Below, piece after piece: positions 17,748 to 26,560 of a stretch of DNA of 64,000 nt. The notes under the pieces were generated by a model that was given only the letters and a program-made list of their open reading frames with translations, was not told where the DNA came from and searched no databases. The position numbers were made by a program, and so were the translations under genes. This DNA is from Mesorhizobium sp. SARCC-RB16n (GTDB lineage Bacteria; Pseudomonadota; Alphaproteobacteria; Rhizobiales; Rhizobiaceae), in assembly GCF_008520305.1 (NCBI RefSeq), contig NZ_ML703285.1, positions 62,001-126,000 on the forward strand, written 5' to 3'. Every line of letters starts with the position of its first letter. Positions within the stretch are counted from its first letter, which is position 1.

Positions 17748-18704
17748 TTACCAGCCCGGCAGGATCTGGTTCGGCTTGCTCCGCTTCATCTTGGCGAAGG
17801 CAAGTGCCGCGAAATCGAACGTTCCCGTCTCCTCGCCAAGCGGGATCGAGATGTTGTCCAGGCTTTCCGAGATATGGCGGGCAAGCGCATCGACGATCTC
17901 CGGCCGCGAGGTCTGGCCGCGCATGATGCCGATGCGGCAGTCGGGCAGGGCGCCAAACCCGTCGGCTTCGCCCAGCACCCGCATGCCGGGTCTGAGCGCG
18001 CATTCCGGCAGCACCGAGACCGCCAGGCCGGACAGCACGGCGGCGGCGATCACGGTCGCCGAGAAGCTGGTGAACAGGATGCGATAGTCGCGGTTCTGCT
18101 GGTCCAGCACGTCGACGGCGGCGCGCCGCCAGATGCAGTTCGGTCGACCGAAGGCCATCGGCAGCGTTTCCTGCTCGTGCGTCGCATGATTGGCGGAGGA
18201 GACCCACAGCAGCGGTTCGCGCCGCACGACTTCCGACTGGCCGCGCACATCATTGTGCGTCACCAGCGCCAGGTCGAGATTGCCGCGCTTGATGTGTTCG
18301 ACAAGCCCCGGCGTCGGCTCGCAGATGACGGTCAGTTCGACGCGCGGGTTGGAGCGCGTGAACCGTGCCATGATCTCGGGCAGGAAACGGTCCGCATAGT
18401 CGTCCGGCGTGCCGATGCGGATCGTGCCTTCGAGCCGCTGGTCGTCGAAGGCGGCGAGCGTCTCGCGGTTGAGATAGAGCAGCCGCCTTGCGTAGGAGAG
18501 CAGCTTGTCGCCTTCCTCCGTCAGCCTGTTGCTGCGCCCCTCCTTCTCGAACAGCGGCTTGCCGATCCGCTCCTCCAGCCGGCGCATCTGCATCGACACC
18601 GCCGACTGGGTCCGGTGCACCTCTTCCGCTGCGCGCGTGAAGCTGCCGGTGTCGGCGATCGAGATGAAGGTCTGCAACTGATCCAGATCGAGCGGCGCTT
18701 TCAT
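17748..18704 (-). CDS. LysR-family transcriptional regulator
   Basis: A 318-residue LysR regulator. The N-terminal winged helix-turn-helix reads LDLDQLQTFISIADTGSFT then QSAVSMQMRRLEE, and the co-inducer domain starts around residue 90 (GTIRIGTPDDYADRFLP). It is divergent from the DUF1127 gene, 177 bases away, a pairing often seen in rhizobia, so it may control that gene as well as itself. Targets and inducer are unknown. A 72-base gap separates it from xseA on the same strand. Confidence 0.9.
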   Translation of the reverse strand: MKAPLDLDQLQTFISIADTGSFTRAAEEVHRTQSAVSMQMRRLEERIGKPLFEKEGRSNRLTEEGDKLLSYARRLLYLNRETLAAFDDQRLEGTIRIGTPDDYADRFLPEIMARFTRSNPRVELTVICEPTPGLVEHIKRGNLDLALVTHNDVRGQSEVVRREPLLWVSSANHATHEQETLPMAFGRPNCIWRRAAVDVLDQQNRDYRILFTSFSATVIAAAVLSGLAVSVLPECALRPGMRVLGEADGFGALPDCRIGIMRGQTSRPEIVDALARHISESLDNISIPLGEETGTFDFAALAFAKMKRSKPNQILPGW

Positions 18705-18881
18705 CGGTCCAATCCATCACTAGTGTTGATGCCAAAGATTAAAAACATTCGTTGGATTAATCAATCGGTCGATGGCAAATTGGCGTTGTCCACATGAAGG
18801 CATGTGAATCGAAGCCGGAACGGCCGCTGTCATCAGCGCCGATCGTCGGGTTTCGTCTGTTCGAGTCTGAAGGAGACCGAC

Positions 18882-19172
18882 ATGACCACGATCGATTTCG
18901 CCACCGAGACCTCGCGCATCACCTCGCGTCCGGCCGTTGCGATGCGCGTGGCCAACACGGTCTTCAATTTTTACCGCGCGTGGAAAAACCGCCGGGCGTT
19001 CTACCGTCTTGGTGAGATGTCGGACGCCGAGCTCGCCGATATCGGCCTGACGCGCGCCGACCTGCATGTCGCTATTGACGTGCCGTTTGGCCGCGACCCG
19101 ACGGCGATCCTGCGTGAAATCGCCAGCGATCGCGTGGAAACGATCGAGGATATCGCCCGCAAGGTGGCCTGA
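18882..19172 (+). CDS. DUF1127 small protein
   Basis: A 96-residue protein with the DUF1127 signature: aromatic/basic NFYRAWKNRRAFYRL followed by GEMSDAELADIGLTRADL. Small DUF1127 proteins such as CcaF1 of Rhodobacter sphaeroides bind RNA and influence small-RNA maturation. The ATG at 18882 is preceded by GAAGGAGACCGAC. Immediately downstream is a chain of hairpins with C-rich loops ending in a terminator, just as in the Rhodobacter CcsR locus. It is longer than the 45-50-residue members but has one clear domain. Confidence 0.88.
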   Translation: MTTIDFATETSRITSRPAVAMRVANTVFNFYRAWKNRRAFYRLGEMSDAELADIGLTRADLHVAIDVPFGRDPTAILREIASDRVETIEDIARKVA

Positions 19173-19222
19173 TTGGTTCAGTTTCGGTCCCGTTGAACCT
19201 TTTTGCGGTGCAGCGCGACCAA

Positions 19223-19303
19223 GGTTCATGCAGGCTCCCCACTCCCTGCCGGTTCCCCGCCGGCCCGCCTGCACGCTGCCCGGTCCTCCCAAGGACCGGG
19301 CTT
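19223..19303 (+). ncRNA. Candidate small RNA with C-rich loops downstream of DUF1127
   Basis: TGCAGGC (19229-19235) pairs with GCCTGCA (19267-19273); inside are an unpaired CTCCCCACTCCC and a small stem GCCGG/CCGGC with loop TTCCCCG. The terminator hairpin that follows carries CTCCCA at its loop. Three exposed C-rich segments able to pair with Shine-Dalgarno sequences, right after a DUF1127 gene, match the layout of CcsR-type small RNAs. Processing from the DUF1127 mRNA is inferred. Confidence 0.55.
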
Positions 19304-19309
19304 TTCTTT
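19278..19309 (+). terminator. Rho-independent terminator
   Basis: GCCCGGTCCT (19278-19287), loop CCCA, AGGACCGGGC (19292-19301), then TTTTCTTTT. A 10-bp perfect stem ending the DUF1127 transcript. Confidence 0.9.
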
Positions 19310-19333
19310 TGGGGTTTGCTGAAGGCCGGGTGG

Positions 19334-20329
19334 CTACCGCCGGTCCATGTCCCGCTTGAACTGGTCGAAGATCGTTTCGACGCCCTTCTGGTAGTCGTCG
19401 CGCTGCTGGGCACCGGTCTCGAACATCTTGCCGAAAATGTCGTCGAACGGGTTCCTTGGCCGGCCGCTCGGATTGGCCTGCGGCTGCGGCGCTTGAGGTT
19501 CCTGCGCCGGCTGTCCGCCGGGCAGGCCGAAGCCCCCGCCTTGCCGCAGCATCTCCTCGAAGATTTTCCCCAGCGGGTTGTCGCCGTAGGGGCTCTGTGG
19601 CTGCTGGGGCTGAGGCCGACTTTGTGGCTGCTGCGGCGCGCTGCCGCCAAACATGTCCTGCAGCACCTTGCCGAGCGGATTGTCGCCATAGGGATTGGGT
19701 GCCGGCTGCGGCTGACTTTGCGGTTGCGGTGAGCCGCCGCCGAACATGTCCTGCAAGACCTTGCCGAGCGGACTATCCATGGGGCTCTGAGGCGGCGGCG
19801 CCTGGCGCTGTTGCGACGCCTGCATGCCGCCTTGCCGCATCATCTGCTCGATGATCTCTCCCAGTGGATTGTTGCCGCCACTACCAAGACCAGCCGCGGC
19901 CTGCATCTGATTTGTCGTCTGCTTGAACAGTCCGCCCATCACCATCGAGGCGATCGCGGGCAGCATCTGCTGCAGCACTTGCTGGCTGACGCCGCTCGCT
20001 TGCGCCGCCTGGCTGGCCACGGCGCGCGACAAATCCTTCGAACCGAACAGATGTCCCAGAATGCCGTTGCCTTCCTCGACGCCTTGCGGCGAGAAGGCGC
20101 GCGTCGCATCCTCGAAATACTTCGCGTGCTGGCCGCTTGCCATCGCCGTCATGAAGGCGCCGAGCCCATAGGGATCGGCAGTGTTGCGCTGCAACCCCTG
20201 CGAAAAGGCCGGCAGCAGTGCGGCGACCGCCGCCTGCGTCTGCTGCATCGAAAGCCCGTATTGCTGGGCAAGCGCCTGCATGCCATTGCCGTTCTGGGCC
20301 TGCGTCAGCATGTCGAACAAGGTAGGCAT
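19334..20329 (-). CDS. DUF937 family protein with Gln/Pro-rich repeat tail
   Basis: A 331-residue protein. The first 150 residues (LFDMLTQAQNGNGMQALAQ, ILGHLFGSKDLSRAV, SQQVLQQMLPAIASMVMG) fit the DUF937 fold. The rest is low-complexity, with the unit NPLGKVLQDMFGG or a close variant repeated four to five times between Gln/Pro/Ser-rich spacers. Function unknown. The start at 20329 is chosen for the GGAGGAGAAGCC ribosome site just before it; the 16 extra upstream residues have none. It is convergent with the DUF1127 unit. Confidence 0.8.
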   Translation of the reverse strand: MPTLFDMLTQAQNGNGMQALAQQYGLSMQQTQAAVAALLPAFSQGLQRNTADPYGLGAFMTAMASGQHAKYFEDATRAFSPQGVEEGNGILGHLFGSKDLSRAVASQAAQASGVSQQVLQQMLPAIASMVMGGLFKQTTNQMQAAAGLGSGGNNPLGEIIEQMMRQGGMQASQQRQAPPPQSPMDSPLGKVLQDMFGGGSPQPQSQPQPAPNPYGDNPLGKVLQDMFGGSAPQQPQSRPQPQQPQSPYGDNPLGKIFEEMLRQGGGFGLPGGQPAQEPQAPQPQANPSGRPRNPFDDIFGKMFETGAQQRDDYQKGVETIFDQFKRDMDRR

Positions 20330-20419
20330 CGGCTTCTCCTCCGGCAAATCCTCGGAAGAGAGCCTAATTCGTTTCAACGCCCGATTGAAGCGGCTTTTGC
20401 CGCTCGTTAATGCGCGGGT

Positions 20420-21793
20420 TTAATAGGCATATTCCATGAATACGGGCTCGATCGAGCCGCCCCAGCGCGTGTGATAGGCCGACAGCATCTCCTCGGCGCT
20501 GGTAGTGCCACGCGCCACGACCTCGTCGAGCGTGTTGAGGAACGAGGTTTCATCGTAGCCGTCGCGGTTCTTCTTGCCGCGGTTCTTCAGCCCGGTGCGT
20601 GAAATGGCCATGACGTCGCGGGCGACCTCGCGCAGCGTGGTGTTGCGGAAGGGCGCGGAAATGCCGAGTTCAGGCACGGCGTTGCGCATGGCCAGCACTT
20701 CGCTGTAGGTCCAGCTCGACGTCAATGCCTCGGCCGCGTCGAGCGCCGCCTCGTCGTAAAGCAGCCCGACCCAGAAGGCCGGCAGCGCGCATATGCGCCG
20801 CCACGGCCCACCATCGGCGCCGCGCATTTCCAGGAAACGCTTCAGCCGCACGTCGGGGAACAGCGTCGACAGATGGTTCGCCCAGTCGCCCATCGTCGGC
20901 AGCCCGTCCGGCACCTCGTTGCGCGCGGTCCCGGCCATGAACTGGCGGAAGGTGACATGCGTCATGTCGTGATAGCGGCCGTCGCGAATGACGAAATACA
21001 TCGGCACGTCGAGCGCCCATTCGACATAGTCGGCGAAACCGAAATCGGGCGAGAAGCAGAATTCGAGCAGGCCCGAGCGCTGGTTGTCGGTATCGCGCCA
21101 GATATCGCCGCGCCAGCTCTGCAGCCCGTTCGGCCGGCTGTCGGTAAAGGGCGAGTTGGCGAACAGCGCCGTCGACAGCGGCTGCAGTTTCAGCGACACC
21201 TGCATCTTGCGGCGCATGTCGGCCTCGCTCTCGAAGTCGAGGTTCACCTGGATCGTGCAGGTGCGGTACATCATGTCGAGGCCCTTGGTGCCGACCTTGG
21301 GCATGTAGCGCGTCATGATCTCATAGCGCGACTTCGGCATCTTCGGCGTCTCGGCCAGCGACCATTTCGGGCTGCCGCCGAGACCGAGGAAGCGGATGCC
21401 CATCGGCTCGGCGATCTCGCGGACCTGCGCCAGATGGGCATTGCCTTCGCGGCAGGTCTGGTGGATCGTTTCCAGCGGCGCGCCGGAGAGCTCGAACTGA
21501 CCGCCGGGTTCCAGCGAAATCGCGCCCTGGCCGGTCGGCTCGACCAAGCCGATGATGCGGCCGTCATCGATGATCGGATCCCAGCCCAGCTTGTTCTGCA
21601 TGCCTTCAAGGATGGCGCGGATGCCGCGCTCGCCGCCGTAAGGCACCGGTGCGTTGCCATCGACATAGAACGGGAATTTCTCGTGCTCGGTGCCGATGCG
21701 CCATTTTTCGCGCGGCTTGTTGCCTTCGGCCAGGTGCTCGACAAGCTCGTCTACGCCTTCGATGGGCCGGAAATCGGTTGTGTCGCGCGCCAT
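20420..21793 (-). CDS. gshA: Glutamate-cysteine ligase
   Basis: A 457-residue ligase of the plant/alphaproteobacterial type that joins glutamate and cysteine in the first step of glutathione synthesis. Clear signs are RIGTEHEKFPFY near residue 36, EPGGQFELSGAPL, LGLGGSPKWSL, and AFWVGLLYD in the C-terminal half. The start at 21793 gives the family's usual length and has GAGGGCTTGAAA upstream; the longer frame adds 29 unrelated residues. It follows rsmE on the same strand, an order common in rhizobia. Confidence 0.93.
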   Translation of the reverse strand: MARDTTDFRPIEGVDELVEHLAEGNKPREKWRIGTEHEKFPFYVDGNAPVPYGGERGIRAILEGMQNKLGWDPIIDDGRIIGLVEPTGQGAISLEPGGQFELSGAPLETIHQTCREGNAHLAQVREIAEPMGIRFLGLGGSPKWSLAETPKMPKSRYEIMTRYMPKVGTKGLDMMYRTCTIQVNLDFESEADMRRKMQVSLKLQPLSTALFANSPFTDSRPNGLQSWRGDIWRDTDNQRSGLLEFCFSPDFGFADYVEWALDVPMYFVIRDGRYHDMTHVTFRQFMAGTARNEVPDGLPTMGDWANHLSTLFPDVRLKRFLEMRGADGGPWRRICALPAFWVGLLYDEAALDAAEALTSSWTYSEVLAMRNAVPELGISAPFRNTTLREVARDVMAISRTGLKNRGKKNRDGYDETSFLNTLDEVVARGTTSAEEMLSAYHTRWGGSIEPVFMEYAY

Positions 21794-21937
21794 TTTCAAG
21801 CCCTCAAAGGCGGTTGGACCACCGCCGGCGCTAAATGGACGAAATGTCAGTAGCCGATCAAGCGAAAAATCCTGAGCCACAGGTCAAGAGGAATTGAAGG
21901 CCACGGCCCGCAAACCCCTCTTGCAAGGGACAACGTC

Positions 21938-22672
21938 CTACCAGTCGCCAATTGTTGCCTGCATCGCGGCAAGCGCCGCCACCGCCGCCGTGTCGGCGCG
22001 CAGGATACGCGGCCCGAGCGGAATGGCGGTCACGAAGGGGAGCGCCCGCAGCATCTTGCGCTCCTCGTCGGAAAAGCCGCCCTCGGGCCCGACCAGCAGG
22101 GCGAGCTTCTTCTCCTTTACCGCTTGCAAGGCAGGCAGCGGATTGTTGGTCGAGGCGTCCTCGTCGCAGAAGATCAGCCGCCTTTCCTTGTCCCAGCCGG
22201 TCAGCAGGCGCTCGAATTTTTCCGCCTCGCGCACCTCCGGCACAGCAAGGATGCCGCATTGTTCGGCGGCCTCGACGACATTGGCGCGCAGGCGATCGAT
22301 GGAGGGCTTTGCCACCTGCGTGTGCTGGGTGATGACCGGCTGCAGGATGCCGGCGCCCATTTCCACTGCCTTCTGCACGAGATAATCGAGCCGGCCCTGC
22401 TTCAGCGGCGCGAAGCAATAGATGAGATCGGGCAGGGGCGGCTGCGGTCTTTGCGGTGCCAATACCTTCAGCCTCACCGACCGCTTTGATTTCGCTGATA
22501 TCGCCGCCGACCACTCGCCATCGCGGCCATTGAAGACAAGGATCTCGGCGCCTTCGGCGAGCCGAAGCACATGCAGGAGATAATGGCTCTGCTGTTGGCC
22601 GGGTTCGAACTCGATGTCTGGTCCGAGGTCGTCGGGCACGAACAGGCGTTGCATCTTGTAGTTGGCGCGCAT
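21938..22672 (-). CDS. rsmE: 16S rRNA (uracil1498-N3)-methyltransferase
   Basis: A 244-residue SPOUT-class methyltransferase that methylates U1498 of 16S rRNA. Recognisable are QRLFVPDDL at the start, [15 protein letters not shown], then LPKAVEMGA-like [10 protein letters not shown], and the C-terminal knot [13 protein letters not shown] and [15 protein letters not shown]. The ATG at 22672 is chosen since the upstream 29 residues do not fit the family. It precedes gshA with a 144-base gap. Confidence 0.93.
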   Translation of the reverse strand: MRANYKMQRLFVPDDLGPDIEFEPGQQQSHYLLHVLRLAEGAEILVFNGRDGEWSAAISAKSKRSVRLKVLAPQRPQPPLPDLIYCFAPLKQGRLDYLVQKAVEMGAGILQPVITQHTQVAKPSIDRLRANVVEAAEQCGILAVPEVREAEKFERLLTGWDKERRLIFCDEDASTNNPLPALQAVKEKKLALLVGPEGGFSDEERKMLRALPFVTAIPLGPRILRADTAAVAALAAMQATIGDW

Positions 22673-22703
22673 GACCGAGGAATGGGCGAGGCGGCCGCCG
22701 GCG

Positions 22704-23351
22704 TCAAGCCTTGGCGGAAGGATGCCACACGGGTTGAAAGCCATGGCGCAGGACGGCAAGCGTCGTTTCCGGGGTCAGCAGCACAAGCGTCTCGTCCTTG
22801 AGCCGATCAAGGCTGGTTGGCGGGCCGTATCCAGGAAAAGCCCATGGCAACGCGTTGCCTTTGCGCAAGGCATAGGCGTCGCCGCCGGCTGCGATCATCG
22901 CGCCGTCAGGCAGGCTGGCAAGCGCATCCGTTGCGACGGCCGGCCGCTTGCCGCCCGACGCCAGCCGCTCCTTGTGCAGCCGCTTGTCCACCTGCGGGGC
23001 GCGTGGCTCGGCAATACCGAAGGCTTGGCCGAAGCGGGCGACAAAATCCCTAGCGCGGTCACGCTGGCAAAAGAAACAGGGGCGATGCCCGGCCGCCAGC
23101 GCCGTTACCTCGTCGAGGAAAAACAATTCGGTCCAGCCGGCCTTGCCACCGGGCCGATTGCGGCCCATCGGCTCGCGCCGCACATTGCGGAATTGGCACA
23201 CGCAGGTGATCCAGGCTTGAAGCGCCCAGTGCTTTTTCAGGAGAGTCTTTGTAGCGGGGTCGTGGATGATGCCGCGGTTGCCAGTGAACAGGCCGCGCTC
23301 CGGCACGGCATGGATGGCGCCGAACGGATCGACCCGGTTCTGCAGTGGCAT
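22704..23351 (-). CDS. Conserved hypothetical protein with two Cys pairs
   Basis: A 215-residue protein not recognised by name. Cys50 and Cys52 (WITCVCQFR) and Cys92 and Cys95 (RPCFFCQRD) could hold a metal such as zinc, with [17 protein letters not shown] between them. The C-terminal half is rich in small residues and has [13 protein letters not shown]. The start at 23351 follows GGAGAAAAC. It lies 31 bases before rsmE on the same strand and may be co-transcribed. No enzymatic motif was found; an HNH- or Ada-like metal site is only a guess. Confidence 0.65.
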   Translation of the reverse strand: MPLQNRVDPFGAIHAVPERGLFTGNRGIIHDPATKTLLKKHWALQAWITCVCQFRNVRREPMGRNRPGGKAGWTELFFLDEVTALAAGHRPCFFCQRDRARDFVARFGQAFGIAEPRAPQVDKRLHKERLASGGKRPAVATDALASLPDGAMIAAGGDAYALRKGNALPWAFPGYGPPTSLDRLKDETLVLLTPETTLAVLRHGFQPVWHPSAKA

Positions 23352-23438
23352 AGTTTTCTCCTGGGATACGCATCTTGGCTGCAATACTGACGGCATGATA
23401 TCGCTCGTTTCACCGTTTTCATGTCAGCAGGGTTTGCG

Positions 23439-24137
23439 ATGCGGGTGCTGGTGGTCCAGAACTACGACAATACCGGCCTTGGCCAGGTTGGCGCGGCCCT
23501 CGCGGAAGCGGGCGCCGATCTCGACCTGCGCCTCCCCTATAAGGGCGATCCGCTGCCTGAGGACGCAACCGGCCATGATGCCATGGTGGTGCTCGGAGGC
23601 GGCCAGAACGCGTTGGCCGACGAAGAATATCCCTATTTCCCGGCGTTGCTCGAACTGACCCGCGATTTCGCCGGCAAGGACCGTGCCGTGCTCGGTATCT
23701 GTCTCGGCAGCCAACTCGTCGCCCGCGCCTTTGGCGGCGAGAACCGCATTGGCGGCGCCAACGAATTCGGCTGGCGCGGCGTGTCGCTGACGCCGGATGC
23801 CAAGGCCGATCCGGTGCTGGCTGATCTGCCGGAAAAGTTCCCGATCTTCCAGTGGCACGACGATACGTTCGTATTGCCCGAAAACGCCGTGCGGCTTGCC
23901 GGCAACGATGTCGCCGAAAACCAGGCGTTTCGCGTGGGCCGCGCCGTCTACGGCTTTCAGTTCCATTTCGAGGCCGACCGGCCGATGGTGAAAGACTGGA
24001 GCTCTTCCTTCGCGCCGACCATTGCCGCGCGCCATCCCGATTGGGCCGGTAAGCTCGATGGCGAAATGGCCCGCAACGGCGCTGACGCCGATGCTGCCGG
24101 TCTCGCCATCGCCCGTGCCTGGGTGGCGACGATCTAA
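23439..24137 (+). CDS. Class I glutamine amidotransferase-like protein
   Basis: A 232-residue stand-alone GATase1 domain related to the amidotransferase part of GMP synthase. The nucleophile Cys lies in GICLGSQLVAR and the His/Glu pair in FQFHFEAD, so the triad is complete. Such proteins release ammonia from glutamine or act on gamma-glutamyl compounds; no synthetase partner is adjacent. The ATG at 23439 (MRVLVVQNYD) has CAGGG upstream; an ATG 18 bases earlier lacks a ribosome site. Confidence 0.82.
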   Translation: MRVLVVQNYDNTGLGQVGAALAEAGADLDLRLPYKGDPLPEDATGHDAMVVLGGGQNALADEEYPYFPALLELTRDFAGKDRAVLGICLGSQLVARAFGGENRIGGANEFGWRGVSLTPDAKADPVLADLPEKFPIFQWHDDTFVLPENAVRLAGNDVAENQAFRVGRAVYGFQFHFEADRPMVKDWSSSFAPTIAARHPDWAGKLDGEMARNGADADAAGLAIARAWVATI

Positions 24138-24413
24138 CCTCCGCTCACGCTTCGCGTGACATAATTGGCACTCGGTCGGGAATCCGTCTGGGGAAAACCT
24201 TTTCATGCTTGGCTTGTGTCCGGCCGCTATCCTAGAAGGCGCGCGCCCTACGTCGGCTGTGCAACCGGGATGAACCTTTTGTGTGGCCCGTGCGACACAC
24301 CATCGATACGGAACACGCCTAGAAGCGCGAAATCGTCGAAACTTTGAGACGTATTTTCCGTTTCAACACATTGGTAACCGCCTCGTGCACAGATGCAGGA
24401 AGCTCAACAAGAG

Positions 24414-24554
24414 ATGACCTCCGTGAAAGCAGCGCTTCTGTCCTTTGCCATGCTGTCCGCCATCGTGCTTTGCGGTCTTGGCATTTACGCCGCCGATGCC
24501 GCCAACAATCACAATGCAGTCGACGGCTACGGCGTCACCGCCTCCCTGCGCTGA
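24414..24554 (+). CDS. Small single-span membrane or secreted protein (46 residues)
   Basis: A short frame reading MTSVKAALLSFAML, a hydrophobic stretch AIVLCGLGIYAADAA, and a polar tail NNHNAVDGYGVTASLR. This has the form of a signal peptide or one membrane helix followed by a small periplasmic part. An in-frame ATG at 24393 would add seven residues (MQEAQQE). Neighbour genes are convergent on the right. No family recognised; coding is supported by its composition only. Confidence 0.45.
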   Translation: MTSVKAALLSFAMLSAIVLCGLGIYAADAANNHNAVDGYGVTASLR

Positions 24555-24590
24555 GCCAACGCATCCCTCGCGTCCACGGACGCCGGGGTC

Positions 24591-25394
24591 TCAAGGCTCC
24601 CTTATCGACATTTCCAGGATGCGTTTGTCCGCGCCGTCCACGACGAGCGCGGTAAGCATGCCTGATTGCCAGGCAAGCGTGTCGACATTGACGCGGTTGG
24701 CCATCACTTCCGCCTCCGGGACCGGTGTGTGGCCATGGACCACGATCTTGGCGAAGAGGCCGGTGTGGTCGTGGAAGACGTCGCGGATCCAGATCAGGTC
24801 CTGCGGGTTCTGATTCTCCAGCGCAATGCCTGGCCTGACGCCGGCATGGCAAAAGAAGAAGTCGCCAGATGTTACCGAGAACGGCAGCGATCGCAGGAAA
24901 TCGATATGGCTTTGCGGCACGGCTTCGAGCAAGGCTTGATGGCCCTTGCGCATGGTTGCTTCCGCCTTGCCGAACCAAACGCCGTTGCCGTTGTTGATCG
25001 TCACCCCATAGGATTGCGCGGTCTGGATGCCGCCAAAGCGGATGAAGAGCCCTTCGGGATCGGGTGCCTTGAGAAAATCGAGAAAGCCGATGTCGTGGTT
25101 GCCGGCCAGCATCATATTTCGCGGATCGCGTTCGCGCGCCTCGATCAGGAAGTCGATGACGCCCTTGGAATCCGGTCCGCGATCGACATAGTCGCCAAGA
25201 TGAATGATGCGCCAGTCAGCGACCAGGTCCCTCGCGATCTCGGCCTTTATCTGGCCATGCATGGCGGCCAGCAGGTCGAGCCGGCCATGCACGTCGCCGA
25301 TCGCGTAAAGACGCACGCCGTCCGGCCCGTGTGCGTCGAGGAAATGGATGCCGGGTTCCGCCAAGGTCTGGATGTCTCCGTGGTCAGACGTCAC
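24591..25394 (-). CDS. Metallophosphoesterase (PrpA/ApaH-like serine/threonine phosphatase)
   Basis: A 267-residue calcineurin-type phosphoesterase with all metal-binding blocks: GDVHGR (33-38), GDYVDRG (67-73), GNHD (98-101), then FCHAGVRPG and VHGHTPV. Members dephosphorylate proteins or nucleotides such as Ap4A using two metal ions. It lies four bases from the lldD end on the same strand, so it may be read with lldD, but a functional link to lactate is unproven. Confidence 0.88.
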   Translation of the reverse strand: MTSDHGDIQTLAEPGIHFLDAHGPDGVRLYAIGDVHGRLDLLAAMHGQIKAEIARDLVADWRIIHLGDYVDRGPDSKGVIDFLIEARERDPRNMMLAGNHDIGFLDFLKAPDPEGLFIRFGGIQTAQSYGVTINNGNGVWFGKAEATMRKGHQALLEAVPQSHIDFLRSLPFSVTSGDFFFCHAGVRPGIALENQNPQDLIWIRDVFHDHTGLFAKIVVHGHTPVPEAEVMANRVNVDTLAWQSGMLTALVVDGADKRILEMSIREP

Positions 25395-25398
25395 GGAC

Positions 25399-26535
25399 CT
25401 AGCGTCGGAGCTGGTCCTTGCCCATGTCTGTGACCAGACGCTTTCCGCACAGCGCCAGCGTGATGTCCATCTCCTTGCGGATGATTTCCAACGCTTTGGT
25501 AACCCCTTCCTTGCCGAGCGCGCCCAGCCCGTAAAGAAATGGCCGGCCGATATAGGTGCCCTTGGCGCCCAGGCAGAGCGCTTTCAATACGTCCTGGCCG
25601 GAGCGGATGCCGCCGTCCATATGCACCTCGATCTGGTTGCCAACCGCATCGGCGATTTCCTCCAGCACCATGATCGAGGACGACGCGCCATCGAGCTGCC
25701 GCCCGCCATGGTTGGAAACGATAATCGCGTCGGCGCCGGTCTTGGCGGCCATCAGCGCGTCTTCCTTGTCGAGGATGCCCTTCAGGATCAGCTTGCCGCC
25801 CCAGCGCTCCTTGATCCACGCAACGTCCTTCCACGACAGTTGCGGATCGAACTGCTCTGTCGTCCAGGACGACAGCGAAGAGACGTCGCCGACGCCCTTG
25901 GCATGGCCGACGATGTTGCGGAAGGTGCGACGCTTGGTACCGGCCATCCCTAGGCACCAGCGCGGCTTGAGGGCCAGGTCGATGATGTTGGCAAGCGTCA
26001 TCTTGGGTGGCGCCGAAAGACCGTTGCGGACATCCTTGTGGCGCTGGCCGAGGATCTGCAGGTCGAGCGTCAGCACCAGCGCCGAACACTTCGCCGCCTT
26101 CGCCCGGTCGATCAGGTCGAGCACGAAATCCTTGTCGCGCAGCACATAGAGCTGGAACCAGAACGGTTTCTTCGTCACCGAGGCGACATCCTCGATCGAG
26201 CAGATGCTCATCGTCGAGAGCGTGAACGGCACGCCGAATTCCTCCGCAGCCTGCGCTGCCAGCATCTCGCCATCGGCATGCTGCATGCCGGTCAGGCCGG
26301 TCGGCGCCAGCGCTACCGGCATCGACACTTTCTGACCGATCATGGTCGATTCCAGCGAGCGGTTGCTCATGTCGACCAGCACGCGCTGGCGGAACTTGAT
26401 CTTCTGGAAGTCTTCCTCGTTCGCCCTGTAGGTGCTCTCGGTCCAGGCGCCCGAGTCGGCATAGTCGAAGAACATCTTGGGCACGCGCCGGCGCGCGAGA
26501 TCCTTGAGGTCTGCGATGGTGAGAATGTCGCTCAT
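25399..26535 (-). CDS. lldD: FMN-dependent alpha-hydroxy-acid (L-lactate) dehydrogenase
   Basis: A 378-residue FMN enzyme of the LldD/glycolate-oxidase family. It has PKMFFDYADSGAWTE at the N-terminus, the FMN-site APTGLTGMQH, FQLYVLRDK, LTLDLQILGQRHKD, the catalytic His in SNHGGRQLDG, and MDGGIRSGQDV near the end. It oxidises L-lactate (or a similar acid) to pyruvate and passes electrons to the respiratory chain. The upstream neighbour on the same strand is a FadR-type regulator, 25 bases away, as in lactate operons. Confidence 0.9.
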   Translation of the reverse strand: MSDILTIADLKDLARRRVPKMFFDYADSGAWTESTYRANEEDFQKIKFRQRVLVDMSNRSLESTMIGQKVSMPVALAPTGLTGMQHADGEMLAAQAAEEFGVPFTLSTMSICSIEDVASVTKKPFWFQLYVLRDKDFVLDLIDRAKAAKCSALVLTLDLQILGQRHKDVRNGLSAPPKMTLANIIDLALKPRWCLGMAGTKRRTFRNIVGHAKGVGDVSSLSSWTTEQFDPQLSWKDVAWIKERWGGKLILKGILDKEDALMAAKTGADAIIVSNHGGRQLDGASSSIMVLEEIADAVGNQIEVHMDGGIRSGQDVLKALCLGAKGTYIGRPFLYGLGALGKEGVTKALEIIRKEMDITLALCGKRLVTDMGKDQLRR

Positions 26536-26560
26536 GGTGGTCCCCGCTTGATCGAACTGA

